From Rhizobium sp. 2MFCol3.1 (GTDB taxonomy: Bacteria; Pseudomonadota; Alphaproteobacteria; Rhizobiales; Rhizobiaceae): 64,000 bases of DNA. The notes under the pieces were generated by a model. The model had not been told where the DNA came from and made no database searches. It saw nothing but the letters and a program-made list of their open reading frames with translations. The stretch covers positions 496,001 to 560,000 of the forward strand of contig NZ_KB898354.1 in assembly GCF_000377565.1 (NCBI RefSeq). The letters run 5' to 3'. The position numbers and the translations under genes were made by a program. This document shows, piece by piece, positions 38,574-47,779 of the stretch. How positions within the stretch are numbered: position 1 is the first letter of the stretch; each line of letters begins with the position of its first letter.

Positions 38574-39635
38574 TCAATCCCGGATAACCAGCAGATCCGC
38601 CGCCATGAAGCGCAGGGTCACCGTTTCGCCGGTGGCCGGCGGCTTGACGCCGGGGCTGTTGAACATGTCGAAGGAGATGACGTTGCCGCCGACGTTCATG
38701 CGGGTGCGGATGACGGAGCCGAGGAAGTGGGCGGAGACGACTTCGCCGGTGAGCTTGGTGTCGCTCGGTGTGCTTTCGGCGAGCGATCCGGCTTCCGGGC
38801 GCAGTGCCAGCGAGACGGTGTCGCCGGCCTTGTAGGTGGAGATGTTTTCGCGGAGCGTCACGCCCTGGTCGCCGATCTGGATGCGGTTGACCGAGGGGTC
38901 GACGACCTTGGCCTCGATGATGTTCAACGTGCCGACGAAGGATGCGACGAAGCGCGTGGCCGGCGTGTTGTAGATCTCGAAGGGGGTGCCGATCTGGTCG
39001 GCGCGGCCGCCGTTCATGACGACGATGCGGTCGGAGATCGACAGCGCCTCTTCCTGGTCGTGGGTGACGAAGATGGTGGTGATGCCCAGCGACTGCTGGA
39101 TCTGGCGGATTTCCTCGCGCAGCGAGACGCGGATCTTGGCGTCGAGGGCCGACAGCGGCTCGTCGAGCAGCAGCACCTGTGGCTTGGCGGCAAGGGCGCG
39201 GGCGAGCGCGACGCGCTGCTGCTGGCCGCCCGACATCTGGTAGGGGTAGCGGTCGGCGAGGTGGCCGAGGTGGATCAGCGCCAGCATCTCCTTGACGCGG
39301 GCGTCGATCTCGGCCTTCGGCTTGCCGGCGATCTTCAGGCCGAAGGCGACGTTGTCATGCACCGTCATGTTCGGGAAGAGCGCGTAGGCCTGGAACACCA
39401 TGCCGATGTTGCGCTGGTTGGGCTTCAGCGGCGCGATGTCCTTGCCGGCGATGCTGAGATTGCCGCCGGTGGGGTTCTCGAAGCCGGCGATCATGCGCAG
39501 GACCGTGGTCTTGCCGCAGCCCGACGGGCCGAGGAAGGAGACGAATTCTCCCTTCTCGATGTTCATGTTGAAGTTCTTCACGACCTGAACCTGGCCGAAG
39601 GATTTCTGAATGTTGGTCAGCGAGAGAAATGACAT
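38574..39635 (-). CDS. ABC transporter ATP-binding protein (PotA/FbpC-like)
   Basis: This 353-residue ATPase shows Walker A GPSGCGKTT (about 37-45), signature MSGGQQQRV, Walker B LLLDEPLSALD and a C-terminal TOBE domain from about 275. It starts at ATG 39635, eleven bases downstream of the second permease gene, and is last in the operon binding protein, permease, permease, ATPase. It powers uptake of an unidentified solute under RpiR control. Confidence 0.9.
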   Translation of the reverse strand: MSFLSLTNIQKSFGQVQVVKNFNMNIEKGEFVSFLGPSGCGKTTVLRMIAGFENPTGGNLSIAGKDIAPLKPNQRNIGMVFQAYALFPNMTVHDNVAFGLKIAGKPKAEIDARVKEMLALIHLGHLADRYPYQMSGGQQQRVALARALAAKPQVLLLDEPLSALDAKIRVSLREEIRQIQQSLGITTIFVTHDQEEALSISDRIVVMNGGRADQIGTPFEIYNTPATRFVASFVGTLNIIEAKVVDPSVNRIQIGDQGVTLRENISTYKAGDTVSLALRPEAGSLAESTPSDTKLTGEVVSAHFLGSVIRTRMNVGGNVISFDMFNSPGVKPPATGETVTLRFMAADLLVIRD

Positions 39636-39646
39636 GTCGAAATACC

Positions 39647-40444
39647 TTAAGCCTTGGCCGGACGGGATCTGCCGATGCGCGAGACGAGATTGAGCAGGCC
39701 CATGCTGAGCCAGGTGATGGAGAATGCGATCACGGCGAGCGCCGAGGGCTCGTAGGCCCTGTTGGCGCCGACCAGCTGCAGGTAGGGGCCGAAGGCCGGG
39801 CGGCTCAGCAGTGCCGCGAAGGTGAACTCGCCCATGACGATTGCCAGTGTGATGAAGGCGCCGGAGAGGATGCCGCTCATCACGTTCGGGAAGATGCACT
39901 TGAACATGATCGTCCACCAGCTGGCGCCGAGGCTCTGGGCGGCTTCGGTCAGCGTTCTGACGTCGATGGCGCGCATGGCGGTATCGACGGAGCGGTACAT
40001 GTAGGGCAGCGACAGCGTGATGTAGGAGAAGACGAGCAGGATGTTGGTGCCGGTCGTCGAGCCGGTCATCGGCAGGTAGGAGGAGGAGTTGTACATCCTC
40101 AAATAACCGAAGACGATGACGATGGCCGGGATGACCAGCGGCAGCAGGGTGATGAACTCGACCACCTGGCGCATCTGCGGCATGCGCAGGCGTACCCAAT
40201 AGGCGGTCGGCACGATCAAGAGCATGCCGAAGACGATGGTCAGAAGCGCCATCATCATCGAATAGCCGAAGGTCGCGCGGAAGCGCTCATCGGAGAAGAC
40301 CGAGAGGTAGGCATCGAAACTATAGGCATCGCGGCGCATGCGCAGCGAGAACTCGATGGTTCCGAGCAGAGGCACGATGAAATAGGTCGCGCCGATGGCG
40401 ATGGCGATCCAGGCGCCGAGTTTTTGAGCCTTCATTTCTGCCAC
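39647..40444 (-). CDS. ABC transporter permease (PotC-like)
   Basis: This 265-residue inner-membrane permease has six predicted spans and an EAA-type loop (LTEAAQSLGASWWTIMFKCIFP, about 158-179). It overlaps the upstream permease gene by 13 bases, which indicates coupled translation, and precedes the ATPase gene by 11 bases. Confidence 0.88.
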   Translation of the reverse strand: MAEMKAQKLGAWIAIAIGATYFIVPLLGTIEFSLRMRRDAYSFDAYLSVFSDERFRATFGYSMMMALLTIVFGMLLIVPTAYWVRLRMPQMRQVVEFITLLPLVIPAIVIVFGYLRMYNSSSYLPMTGSTTGTNILLVFSYITLSLPYMYRSVDTAMRAIDVRTLTEAAQSLGASWWTIMFKCIFPNVMSGILSGAFITLAIVMGEFTFAALLSRPAFGPYLQLVGANRAYEPSALAVIAFSITWLSMGLLNLVSRIGRSRPAKA

Positions 40445-41328
40445 CGTTCAGCGCGCATGCGCAGCATGAGATAGAGGATGTTGGACACGCCGGTGATGAC
40501 GATCATGCCGAGCGCGATCGCATAGCCGAGGTTCGCATTGTGAAGGACGTCGCCGCGGATCTGCGCATAGAGCAGGATCGGGACGATGTTGAGCGAGGAA
40601 CCGGTCAGCGCATAGGCCGTCGCGATCGCGCCGAAGGCGTTTGCGAAGAGCAGCAGCGTGGTGCCGAGAAGGCTCGGCCAGAGGATCGGCAGGGCGACCT
40701 TGGTCCAATACTGGACATTGCTGGCGCCGAGGATTTCTGCTGCTTCGCGCCATTCCTTCTTCATGCCGTCGAGCGCCGGCGTCAGGATCAGCACCATCAG
40801 CGGGATCTGGAAGTACATGTAAGTGATCGTGAGGCCGAAGAAAGAGAGCAGGTTGAAGCCGGTGCCGTAGAGGTTGAAGCCGAACCAGTCCCTCAGGAAA
40901 ACCGTCACGAGGCCGGTGCGGCCAAGGGTTGCCAGGAACGAGAAGGCGAGCGGGATGCCCGCGAAATTGGAAGCGACGCCGGAGAAGGTCAACAGCGTCG
41001 AGCGCACCGAGGTGGGCAGGCCGCCGAGCACGACAGCCCAGGCGAGGAAGAAGCCGATCAGCGCGCCACCGAGTGCCGAGGCGACCGAGACGCGGATACT
41101 GATCCAGTAGGCGCTGAGGATCGACGGGGTGAAGAGATCACCGATGTTCTTCAGCGTGAAATTACCTTCGGGCGTCAAAAAGGCACCGACCACAAGGTAG
41201 AGCGTGGGAATAATGAGAAAAAGCAGGGCGAAAATAATGAAGGGAGTAATGCCCAGCCAGTCGATCACGCGGTCCTTGGTGATCAGCGGGGCCGTGCTCA
41301 CCACGGGCGTCGTCGAAACAGTGCTCAT
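40432..41328 (-). CDS. ABC transporter permease (PotB-like)
   Basis: This 298-residue permease starts at ATG 41328. It has a hydrophilic N-terminus, a first span near 25-48 and an EAA loop (WREAAEILGASNVQYWTKVALP, about 196-217). It is separated from the binding-protein gene by 77 bp containing a strong hairpin and overlaps the next permease gene by 13 bases. Confidence 0.88.
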   Translation of the reverse strand: MSTVSTTPVVSTAPLITKDRVIDWLGITPFIIFALLFLIIPTLYLVVGAFLTPEGNFTLKNIGDLFTPSILSAYWISIRVSVASALGGALIGFFLAWAVVLGGLPTSVRSTLLTFSGVASNFAGIPLAFSFLATLGRTGLVTVFLRDWFGFNLYGTGFNLLSFFGLTITYMYFQIPLMVLILTPALDGMKKEWREAAEILGASNVQYWTKVALPILWPSLLGTTLLLFANAFGAIATAYALTGSSLNIVPILLYAQIRGDVLHNANLGYAIALGMIVITGVSNILYLMLRMRAERWQK

Positions 41329-41360
41329 TGAAAAAGCTCTTCTTGCGGCGTCGGAGGGGC

Positions 41361-41390
41361 AAAAGCCTCCCCGCGATAAGGCGGGGAGGC
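41361..41390 (-). terminator. Intra-operon attenuating stem-loop after the binding-protein gene
   Basis: On the minus strand GCCTCCCCGC and GCGGGGAGGC form a perfect ten-pair stem with a six-base loop, followed by TTTT (41364-41361). It lies 15 bases after the binding-protein stop codon. It probably ends part of the transcripts or protects the upstream mRNA, so that binding protein exceeds permease. Confidence 0.8.
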
Positions 41391-41405
41391 CGGTTTCATG
41401 CAATA

Positions 41406-42509
41406 TTACTGGACGTTGGCGCCGACGACGCTGTCCCACTTGCCGGTGATGGCGGTCTTGCCAGCAGCCTGCTCGTCGAGCGTCGGGAAGACAGCCTTTT
41501 CATAGGCCGCTGCCGGCGGCAGCTTGTCGAGAAGTTCCTGCGGGATCTTCTTGTTCTTGGCCAGATCGTTGAAGCGGATCGGGTGGCAATAGCCCTTCAG
41601 CCAGCCGAGCTGACCTTCGTCCGAATAGAGGTATTCCATCCAGAGCTTGGCAGCGTTCGGGTGCGGAGCAAAAGCGGAGATCGCCTGGACGTAAACGCCG
41701 GCGTTGACGCCCGATGCCGGAACGACGACTTCAACCGGCGGGTTGCCCTTGAGCGTATCGCGCCAGGACAGGCCGTTGTAGTCCCATGCGATGACGATCG
41801 GGGTCGAGCCCTGTGCCAGCGAAGCGGACTTGCCGATGACCGGAACGAGGTTGCCTGCCTTGTTGAGTTCGCCGAAGAAGGCGAGACCGGCTTCACCAGC
41901 CTTGGTCGCGTCCTTTTCACCAGCAGCGATGCCGGCAGCGTAAACAGCCTGGACAGCCTGGTTGGAAGCGCGCGGGTCACCGGCGAGAGCAACGCTGTTG
42001 GCGTAGTCCGACTTCTTCAGGTCGGCCCAGTCCTTCGGGACGTTCTTGACGATGTCGGTGTTCACGACGAAGGAGAGAACGCCGTAGTAATCGCCGTACC
42101 AGAAGCCGTCAGCATCCTTGGCGCTATCAGGGATCGAATCCCAGGTCGAAACCTTGTAAGCCTGGATCAGGCCGTCAGCCTTTGCAGTCGGGCCGAAGGA
42201 GAGGCCGACGTCGATGACGTCAGGAGCCTGCGGGCCGGTGTTGCCCTTGTTGGCCTTGATGGCTTCGATTTCGTCGCCCGAACCAGCGTCCGGGTTCAGT
42301 TCGTTCACTTCCAGACCATACTTCGCCTTGAAGCCGGCAATGACGTCGCCATAGCCGCACCAGTCGTGCGGGAGAGCGATCGTGGTCAGCGTGCCTTCCT
42401 TCTTGGCGGCGGCGATGAGTTCAGCGCTTGGCTCTGCGGCAGCAATTGCGGTTGAAGCCACAACAATTGCTGTAGAGAGCGAGAGCAGTCGAGAAAGATT
42501 AGAGATCAC
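41406..42509 (-). CDS. ABC transporter periplasmic substrate-binding protein
   Basis: This 367-residue family 1/8-type solute-binding protein has a signal peptide of about 23 residues ending AIAAA. The start is GTG at 42509, preceded by AAGGAG with eight-base spacing; starts further upstream lack a ribosome site and disrupt the signal. The mature part begins AEPSAELIAAAKKEGTLT, a style seen in iron, aminoethylphosphonate and polyamine binders. The ligand is unknown. It is first in the operon, with the RpiR gene 179 bp upstream on the same strand. Confidence 0.87.
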   Translation of the reverse strand: MISNLSRLLSLSTAIVVASTAIAAAEPSAELIAAAKKEGTLTTIALPHDWCGYGDVIAGFKAKYGLEVNELNPDAGSGDEIEAIKANKGNTGPQAPDVIDVGLSFGPTAKADGLIQAYKVSTWDSIPDSAKDADGFWYGDYYGVLSFVVNTDIVKNVPKDWADLKKSDYANSVALAGDPRASNQAVQAVYAAGIAAGEKDATKAGEAGLAFFGELNKAGNLVPVIGKSASLAQGSTPIVIAWDYNGLSWRDTLKGNPPVEVVVPASGVNAGVYVQAISAFAPHPNAAKLWMEYLYSDEGQLGWLKGYCHPIRFNDLAKNKKIPQELLDKLPPAAAYEKAVFPTLDEQAAGKTAITGKWDSVVGANVQ

Positions 42510-42688
42510 TGTTGTTCTCCTTCGGGTTTCAGTGTCCGACGATGCTGTTACTGACGTTACGTGAAGCTTGTGTGACAGTTGGATGACGCTATTTTTTCTT
42601 TGTATCGCGGGCGTTTGGCGAGGATGTTTCGATTGCGACACGTCCTTGTTTTCTGCCCGTTACATCTTCGCTGTCGTAATTGTCCCTC

Positions 42689-43561
42689 CTAACCAAGTTT
42701 GCGGAAGAGCCGCGTCTGTTCGAAAAGGCCTTCCAGCGTTTTCATGCGCTCCTTCGTCTCGTCCCATGTCGAGTTCTGAACCGCCTCTATAAGCGCCTCG
42801 ACGATGAAAAGGGTGACGACGGAACTGTCCCATGCCGACGGCGCCTCGATCTGCACGCGAAACGTATGGCGTGCCAGCTTGGTCGCGGGGGAGGCCCATT
42901 GGTCGGTGAAGATGATGATCTCGGCGCCGCTGTTCTTGGCGGCAGTGGCGAGGCTGACGAGCTCCTGCTCGTAGCGCCTGATGTCGAAGATGATCAGCAG
43001 GTCGCCGGGGTTCATGTTCAGGACATATTGCGGCCAGCTGCTCGAATTGGCCGAGAGAAGCGCCGTATTGGGGCGAATGACCTGCATATGCGTGAAGAAA
43101 TATTCGGCCAGAGCGCCGGTGATGCGGCCGCCGACGAAATAGAGGTTGCGCTTGCGGTCCGACAAAAGGGTCGCGACGCTGTCGAAGGTCGCGGTATCGA
43201 GACCGGTCAGCGTCTGGCGCAGATTGTCGATGATGGCATCGGCGAAGCGGTTGAGAATATGGGTTCCCGGCGCGTTGGACGCCCAGCGGTCATGCTTGGC
43301 GATCGGATTGGAGATCGTCGCCTCGACCTCCTGATGCAGATGCGCCTGGAAGTCGGGATAGCCCTTGTAGCCGAGCTTCTGGACCATGCGGACAACAGTC
43401 GGGGTCGATACGCCGGCGTTTTCGGCAATCGTCGTGATGCTCCCCAGTCCTGAGACCGGGTAGTTGTCCAACAGACTTTCAGCCAGCTGCTTTTCGGCGC
43501 GCGTGAGCACGCCAAAATGCGAGTGGATTACGTCTGAAACTGTCTTCGACGCAACGGTCAC
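42689..43561 (-). CDS. RpiR/MurR-family transcriptional regulator
   Basis: This 290-residue regulator has the N-terminal HTH of the RpiR family (about 15-80, with SITTIAENAGVSTPTVVRMVQKLGYKGYPDFQ) and a SIS sugar-isomerase-like domain (about 120-260) that normally binds a phosphosugar. The likely start is GTG at 43561 after GGGGAG; a GTG at 43603 has no ribosome site. It lies between the ABC transporter operon and the divergent catabolic cluster beginning at 43741 and could control both. RpiR proteins that respond to non-sugar ligands are known in soil bacteria. Confidence 0.87.
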   Translation of the reverse strand: MTVASKTVSDVIHSHFGVLTRAEKQLAESLLDNYPVSGLGSITTIAENAGVSTPTVVRMVQKLGYKGYPDFQAHLHQEVEATISNPIAKHDRWASNAPGTHILNRFADAIIDNLRQTLTGLDTATFDSVATLLSDRKRNLYFVGGRITGALAEYFFTHMQVIRPNTALLSANSSSWPQYVLNMNPGDLLIIFDIRRYEQELVSLATAAKNSGAEIIIFTDQWASPATKLARHTFRVQIEAPSAWDSSVVTLFIVEALIEAVQNSTWDETKERMKTLEGLFEQTRLFRKLG

Positions 43562-43619
43562 GCGATCTTGCTCCCCGGGATTGGTCTTGTGCCACTTTCC
43601 CACTCAAAGTTAACAACGC

Positions 43620-43646
43620 TGTCACAATCCATGTCAACCACTGTCA
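43620..43646. promoter_or_regulatory. Three TGTCA repeats in the RpiR divergent promoter region
   Basis: TGTCA occurs at 43620, 43632 and 43642, spaced about one helical turn apart. A consensus -35 TTGACA lies at 43671-43676, with a weak -10 (AATTCT, 43694-43699) towards the 43741 gene. A related AACTGTCACA occurs on the minus strand near 42570-42580 upstream of the binding-protein gene. These could be RpiR sites. Confidence 0.35.
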
Positions 43647-43740
43647 TGAAAAGATTTTTTCAGTGTGCGCTTGACACTTGTGGAAAGCTGAAGAATTCTT
43701 TTCTTATAAGTATTTTATTAACAGTTGTGGTGGAGCGACT

Positions 43741-44511
43741 GTGGTGCTTGCTCGGTTGGAAGTGCTCGGCAAAGGGGAAGGGGAGTGCGTCGCGGTCGAA
43801 AGGCCAGACGGCACCAGCCCGGTGCTTATCGTCTGCGAACATGCATCGCGGGTTCTACCTGCCAGCTTCGGAACGCTTGGCCTTTCCGAGGAGGCGCTCA
43901 ACAGTCACATTGCCTGGGATCCCGGCGCTCTTGCGGTCGCCAGGGGCATGTCCGAGGCGCTCGATGCCACGTTGGTTCACCAGCGTTTTTCACGCCTGAT
44001 TTACGACTGCAACAGGCCGCCGGAATCGGCCGGCGCCATGCCTGAGAAAAGCGAGGTCTATGACATCCCGGGAAATGCAGGCCTGAGCGCGGAAGAAAAG
44101 ATTGCGCGCACCGAGGCCCTGTACATCCCGTTTCATGACGCCATTCGCGCACTCATTCGTGAACGCAAGGCGCGGGGGCATGAGACCGTTATCGTCACCG
44201 TCCACAGCTTTACGCCTGTCTTTCACGGAAAGACGCGCGCGGTCGAGGTGGGCGTGCTGCACGACGAGGACAGCCGGCTGGCGGATGCGATGCTTGCCGC
44301 TGCGGGTGAGACGACGCACTATAGAGTTGAGCGCAACGAGCCTTATGGCCCCTCGGACGGCGTGACGCATACGCTGATCCTGCACGGGCTGTCGAACGGA
44401 TTGCGCAATGTAATGATCGAGGTCCGCAACGACCTCATCGCAGACCCGGCTGGCCAAGGGGTCATGGCCAGCTATCTGACAAGGCTGCTCCAGCAGAGTC
44501 TGGACGCCTGA
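43741..44511 (+). CDS. N-formylglutamate amidohydrolase-family protein
   Basis: This 256-residue cytoplasmic zinc hydrolase belongs to the FGase (HutG-like) family. Conserved stretches include VCEHAS (about 30-35), the HIAWDPGA metal region (about 55-62), RFSRLIYDCNRP (about 80-91) and TVHSFTP. Classic members remove formate from N-formylglutamate in histidine breakdown, but no hut gene is present. The neighbours are a permease, a gamma-glutamyl-ligase-like enzyme and two dehydrogenases, so it may instead hydrolyse a gamma-glutamyl amide; that is inferred. The start is GTG at 43741 after GGAG. The next gene begins 126 bp downstream. Confidence 0.85.
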   Translation: MVLARLEVLGKGEGECVAVERPDGTSPVLIVCEHASRVLPASFGTLGLSEEALNSHIAWDPGALAVARGMSEALDATLVHQRFSRLIYDCNRPPESAGAMPEKSEVYDIPGNAGLSAEEKIARTEALYIPFHDAIRALIRERKARGHETVIVTVHSFTPVFHGKTRAVEVGVLHDEDSRLADAMLAAAGETTHYRVERNEPYGPSDGVTHTLILHGLSNGLRNVMIEVRNDLIADPAGQGVMASYLTRLLQQSLDA

Positions 44512-44637
44512 CGACGAAAGATAAGACCCCAGGGAGCAGTCTAACTGCGATCCGCCCGCAGGCGAACACGTCGCGGGCACTTTGGCACTGGATAATCAGC
44601 CGCAATTCCGCGGTTGATGGCTAAACAGGGGGACGTC

Positions 44638-46185
44638 ATGTCCGATTATTCGGAACTCGACAAGAAGCAGGATGTGCACATCCTGCATTCCATGGGCTAT
44701 GCCCAGGAACTCGAACGGCGCATGAGCTCGTTTTCGAATTTTGCCGTTTCATTCTCGATTATTTGCATTCTTTCCGGTGGTATCAATTCGCTGGCGCAGG
44801 CAACGGCCGGCGCGGGCGGTGCCGCGATCGGCATCGGCTGGCCGATCGGTTGCTTCGTTTCGCTGGTGTTCGCCGTCGCCATGGCGCAGATCAGCTCGGC
44901 CTATCCGACGGCCGGCGGCCTCTATCACTGGGGTTCGATCCTCGGCAACCGCTTCACCGGCTGGCTGACGGCATGGTTCAACCTGCTCGGCCTCGTCACG
45001 GTTCTCGGCGCCATCAACGTCGGCACCTATTACTTCTTCATGGGCTCGTTCGGCACGACCTATTTCGGCCTAACCGATACGACCACGGTGCGCATCCTGT
45101 TCCTCGTGATCATCACCGGCGCGCAGGCGCTCGTGAACCACATGGGTATCGGCCTGACCGCCAAGCTCACCGACTTCTCGGGCTACCTGATCTTCGCATC
45201 GGCGATCGCGCTGTCGGCCGTGTGCCTGTACTTCGCGCCGTCCTACGAGATCGGCCGCCTGTTCACCTTCGCCAACTACTCCGGCGAAGCGGGCGGCAAT
45301 GTCTGGCCGGCAACGTCGGGCACCTGGGTCTTCCTGCTCGGCCTGCTGCTACCGATCTACACGATCACCGGCTATGACGCCTCGGCGCATACTTCGGAAG
45401 AAACGGTCAAGGCCGCCCATTCCGTTCCGCGCGGTATGGTCTCCTCCGTGCTCTGGTCGGCGCTGTTCGGCTACATCATGCTTTGCTCCTTCGTGCTGAT
45501 GCTGCCGAACATGGATGACGCCGCCAAGCAGGGCTGGAACGTGTTCTTCTGGGCGATGGACACGCAGGTCAATTCGACCGTCAAGGATATCCTCTACTTC
45601 GCGATCCTCGTGTGCCAGTGGCTGTGCGGCCTTGCGACCGTCACCTCCGTCTCGCGCATGATCTTCGCCTTCTCGCGCGACGGTGGCCTGCCGGCCTCCA
45701 AGGCGCTCGCCAAGGTCAGCCCGAAGTACCGCACGCCGGTCTCGGCCATCTGGACCGGATCGATCCTCTCGGTTCTCTTCGTCTGGGGCTCGTCGCTCGT
45801 TTCGATCGGTGACACGCCGGTTTACACGATCGTCGTCTCGTGCACGGTCATCTTCCTGTTCTTCTCCTTCGCGATCCCGATCACGCTCGGCCTCTTCGCC
45901 TGGGGGACTTCGAAGTGGGACAAGATGGGTCCGTGGAACATCGGCGAGGGCATGTACAAGCTGTTCTCGGTGCTGACGATCCTGGCGATGATCCTGATCT
46001 TCGTTCTCGGCGTGCAGCCGCCGAACGGCCCGGCGCTCTATGTGACTGTCGGCTTCCTGGTGCTGACCGCAATCGTGTGGTTCGGCTTCGAGAGCCGCCG
46101 CTTCAAGGGCCCGCCGATCGGCGAGGAGGTCGCGCGCCGCCAGGCCGAGATCGCGGCTGCCGAAAAGGCTGTCGGCGAAGGCTGA
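44638..46185 (+). CDS. APC-family amino acid/amine permease
   Basis: This 515-residue inner-membrane transporter has about 12 spans and belongs to the APC superfamily, in the GABA/ethanolamine/polyamine permease branch. Typical features are the first-span FAVSFSIICILSGGINSL (about 35-52), AYPTAGGLYHW (about 86-96), and TGYDASAHTSEET with VPRG in the middle. The start at 44638 follows GGGGGA. It lies between the amidohydrolase and glutamine-synthetase-like genes and probably imports the substrate of that pathway. A GGGCCGC/GCGGCCC hairpin follows at 46206-46224. Confidence 0.88.
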   Translation: MSDYSELDKKQDVHILHSMGYAQELERRMSSFSNFAVSFSIICILSGGINSLAQATAGAGGAAIGIGWPIGCFVSLVFAVAMAQISSAYPTAGGLYHWGSILGNRFTGWLTAWFNLLGLVTVLGAINVGTYYFFMGSFGTTYFGLTDTTTVRILFLVIITGAQALVNHMGIGLTAKLTDFSGYLIFASAIALSAVCLYFAPSYEIGRLFTFANYSGEAGGNVWPATSGTWVFLLGLLLPIYTITGYDASAHTSEETVKAAHSVPRGMVSSVLWSALFGYIMLCSFVLMLPNMDDAAKQGWNVFFWAMDTQVNSTVKDILYFAILVCQWLCGLATVTSVSRMIFAFSRDGGLPASKALAKVSPKYRTPVSAIWTGSILSVLFVWGSSLVSIGDTPVYTIVVSCTVIFLFFSFAIPITLGLFAWGTSKWDKMGPWNIGEGMYKLFSVLTILAMILIFVLGVQPPNGPALYVTVGFLVLTAIVWFGFESRRFKGPPIGEEVARRQAEIAAAEKAVGEG

Positions 46186-46205
46186 CATATTCTTCCAAGA
46201 CAGCG

Positions 46206-46224
46206 GGGCCGCGTCCGGCGGCCC
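46206..46224 (+). terminator. Short GC hairpin after the permease gene
   Basis: GGGCCGC (46206-46212) and GCGGCCC (46218-46224) pair perfectly around five bases. There is no T-run. It may partly limit transcription into the next gene. Confidence 0.4.
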
Positions 46225-46332
46225 TGCATTGCGGTTGACCGACATTAGACTGCGCAGTCCGGCGCGGCATCGCCGCACGGAGCATGCCGTTTCGTTGGCC
46301 CGATTTCAGTTTAAATTTATGGGGAGGTCCAT

Positions 46333-47700
46333 ATGAGCATCTATACTCTCGACGATCTGAAGCAGGACGTTGCCGACGGACGCATCGATACCGTGCTGGC
46401 ATGCCAGGTCGACATGCAGGGGCGGCTTATGGGCAAGCGTTTCCAGGCCGAATACTTCGTCGAAAGCGCCTGGAAGGAAACACATAGCTGCAACTATCTC
46501 GTTGCCACCGACATGGAGATGGAGACGGTCTCCGGCTACAAGGCGACCAGCTGGGAAAAGGGCTACGGCGACTACACGATGAAGCCGGATCTCTCGACGC
46601 TCCGGCGCATTCCCTGGCTCGAGGGGACAGCACTTGTGCTCTGCGACCTGCTCGATCACCACACCCATGAGGAAGTGCCGCATTCGCCGCGCGCGATCCT
46701 GAAGAAGCAGGTCAAGCGGCTGGAAGACATGGGCATGAAGGCCTTCATGGCCTCGGAGCTCGAGTTCTTCCTGTTCGACCAGACCTACGAATCCGCGCAG
46801 GCATCCGGCTATCGCAATCTCAAGCTCGCCAGCGCCTATAACGAGGACTACCACATCTTCCAGACCACCAAGGAGGAAGAGGTGATGCGGGCGATCCGCA
46901 CCGGGCTGCAGGGCGCCGGCATTCCCGTCGAGAACTCCAAGGGCGAGGCTTCGGCCGGCCAGGAGGAGATCAATGTGCGCTACGCCGATGCGCTCGCCAT
47001 GGCCGATCGTCACTCGATCATCAAGAACGGCTGCAAGGAAATCGCCTGGGCCAAGGGCAAGGCGATCACCTTCCTCGCCAAGTGGCACTACAACGCCGCC
47101 GGCAGCTCCTCGCATATCCACCAGTCGCTGTGGAGTGCTGATGGCAAGACGCCGCTGTTTGCCGACGACAAGGGCAAGTACGGGATGTCGCCGCTGATGG
47201 AAAACTACATTGCCGGCCTACTCGCGCATGCCAGCGAGATCACCTATTTCCTGGCGCCCTACATCAACTCCTACAAGCGCTTCATGGCCGGCACATTCGC
47301 GCCGACCAAGGCGATCTGGAGCAAGGACAACCGCACGGCCGGCTATCGCCTGTGCGGTGACGGCACCAAGGCGATCCGCATCGAATGCCGCGTCGGCGGC
47401 TCCGACCTCAACCCCTATCTCGCTTTCGCCGCACTGCTGGCCGCGGGGATCGACGGGATCGAGAACAAGATGGAGCTGGAAGCGCCCTTCGTCGGCGACG
47501 CCTATGGTGCGCGAAAGGTGCGCGAGATCCCACGTACGCTCCGGGCCGCAACCACGGCCATGACAAAGTCCAAGATGCTGCGCAATGCTTTCGGCGACGA
47601 TGTCATCGATCACTACACGCGCGCGGCGGAGTGGGAGCAGGAGGAGTATGATCGCAGGATCACGGACTGGGAGGTGGCGCGCGGTTTCGAGCGAGCATGA
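46333..47700 (+). CDS. Glutamine-synthetase-like gamma-glutamyl-amine ligase
   Basis: This 455-residue enzyme belongs to the glutamine synthetase family, in the branch with PuuA (gamma-glutamylputrescine synthetase), IpuC and GlnT-type proteins. Metal-binding SELEFF (E142, E144) and SSHIHQSLW (H261, H263) are present, as are the ATP/glutamate-site stretches NRTAGYRLCG and IECRVGGSDLNPY. It lacks the adenylylation loop of GlnA. It would couple glutamate to an amine using ATP. With the permease upstream and two dehydrogenases downstream, an amino alcohol such as ethanolamine is the most sensible acceptor, as an inference. The start follows GGGAGG. Confidence 0.88.
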   Translation: MSIYTLDDLKQDVADGRIDTVLACQVDMQGRLMGKRFQAEYFVESAWKETHSCNYLVATDMEMETVSGYKATSWEKGYGDYTMKPDLSTLRRIPWLEGTALVLCDLLDHHTHEEVPHSPRAILKKQVKRLEDMGMKAFMASELEFFLFDQTYESAQASGYRNLKLASAYNEDYHIFQTTKEEEVMRAIRTGLQGAGIPVENSKGEASAGQEEINVRYADALAMADRHSIIKNGCKEIAWAKGKAITFLAKWHYNAAGSSSHIHQSLWSADGKTPLFADDKGKYGMSPLMENYIAGLLAHASEITYFLAPYINSYKRFMAGTFAPTKAIWSKDNRTAGYRLCGDGTKAIRIECRVGGSDLNPYLAFAALLAAGIDGIENKMELEAPFVGDAYGARKVREIPRTLRAATTAMTKSKMLRNAFGDDVIDHYTRAAEWEQEEYDRRITDWEVARGFERA

Positions 47701-47706
47701 GATAAT

Positions 47707-47731
47707 CGCAACACTCGCTCTGATTGTTGCG
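47707..47731. promoter_or_regulatory. Inverted repeat upstream of the XRE gene
   Basis: CGCAACA (47707-47713) and TGTTGCG (47725-47731) form a perfect inverted repeat spaced by 11 bases, directly after the stop of the GS-like gene and 49 bases before the XRE gene. It fits an autoregulatory operator of a toxin-antitoxin pair. Confidence 0.5.
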
Positions 47732-47779
47732 TTGGTCGCATTGTGCTAATGTGCTCCGGCGTTTCCAGAGGAGATCGAC

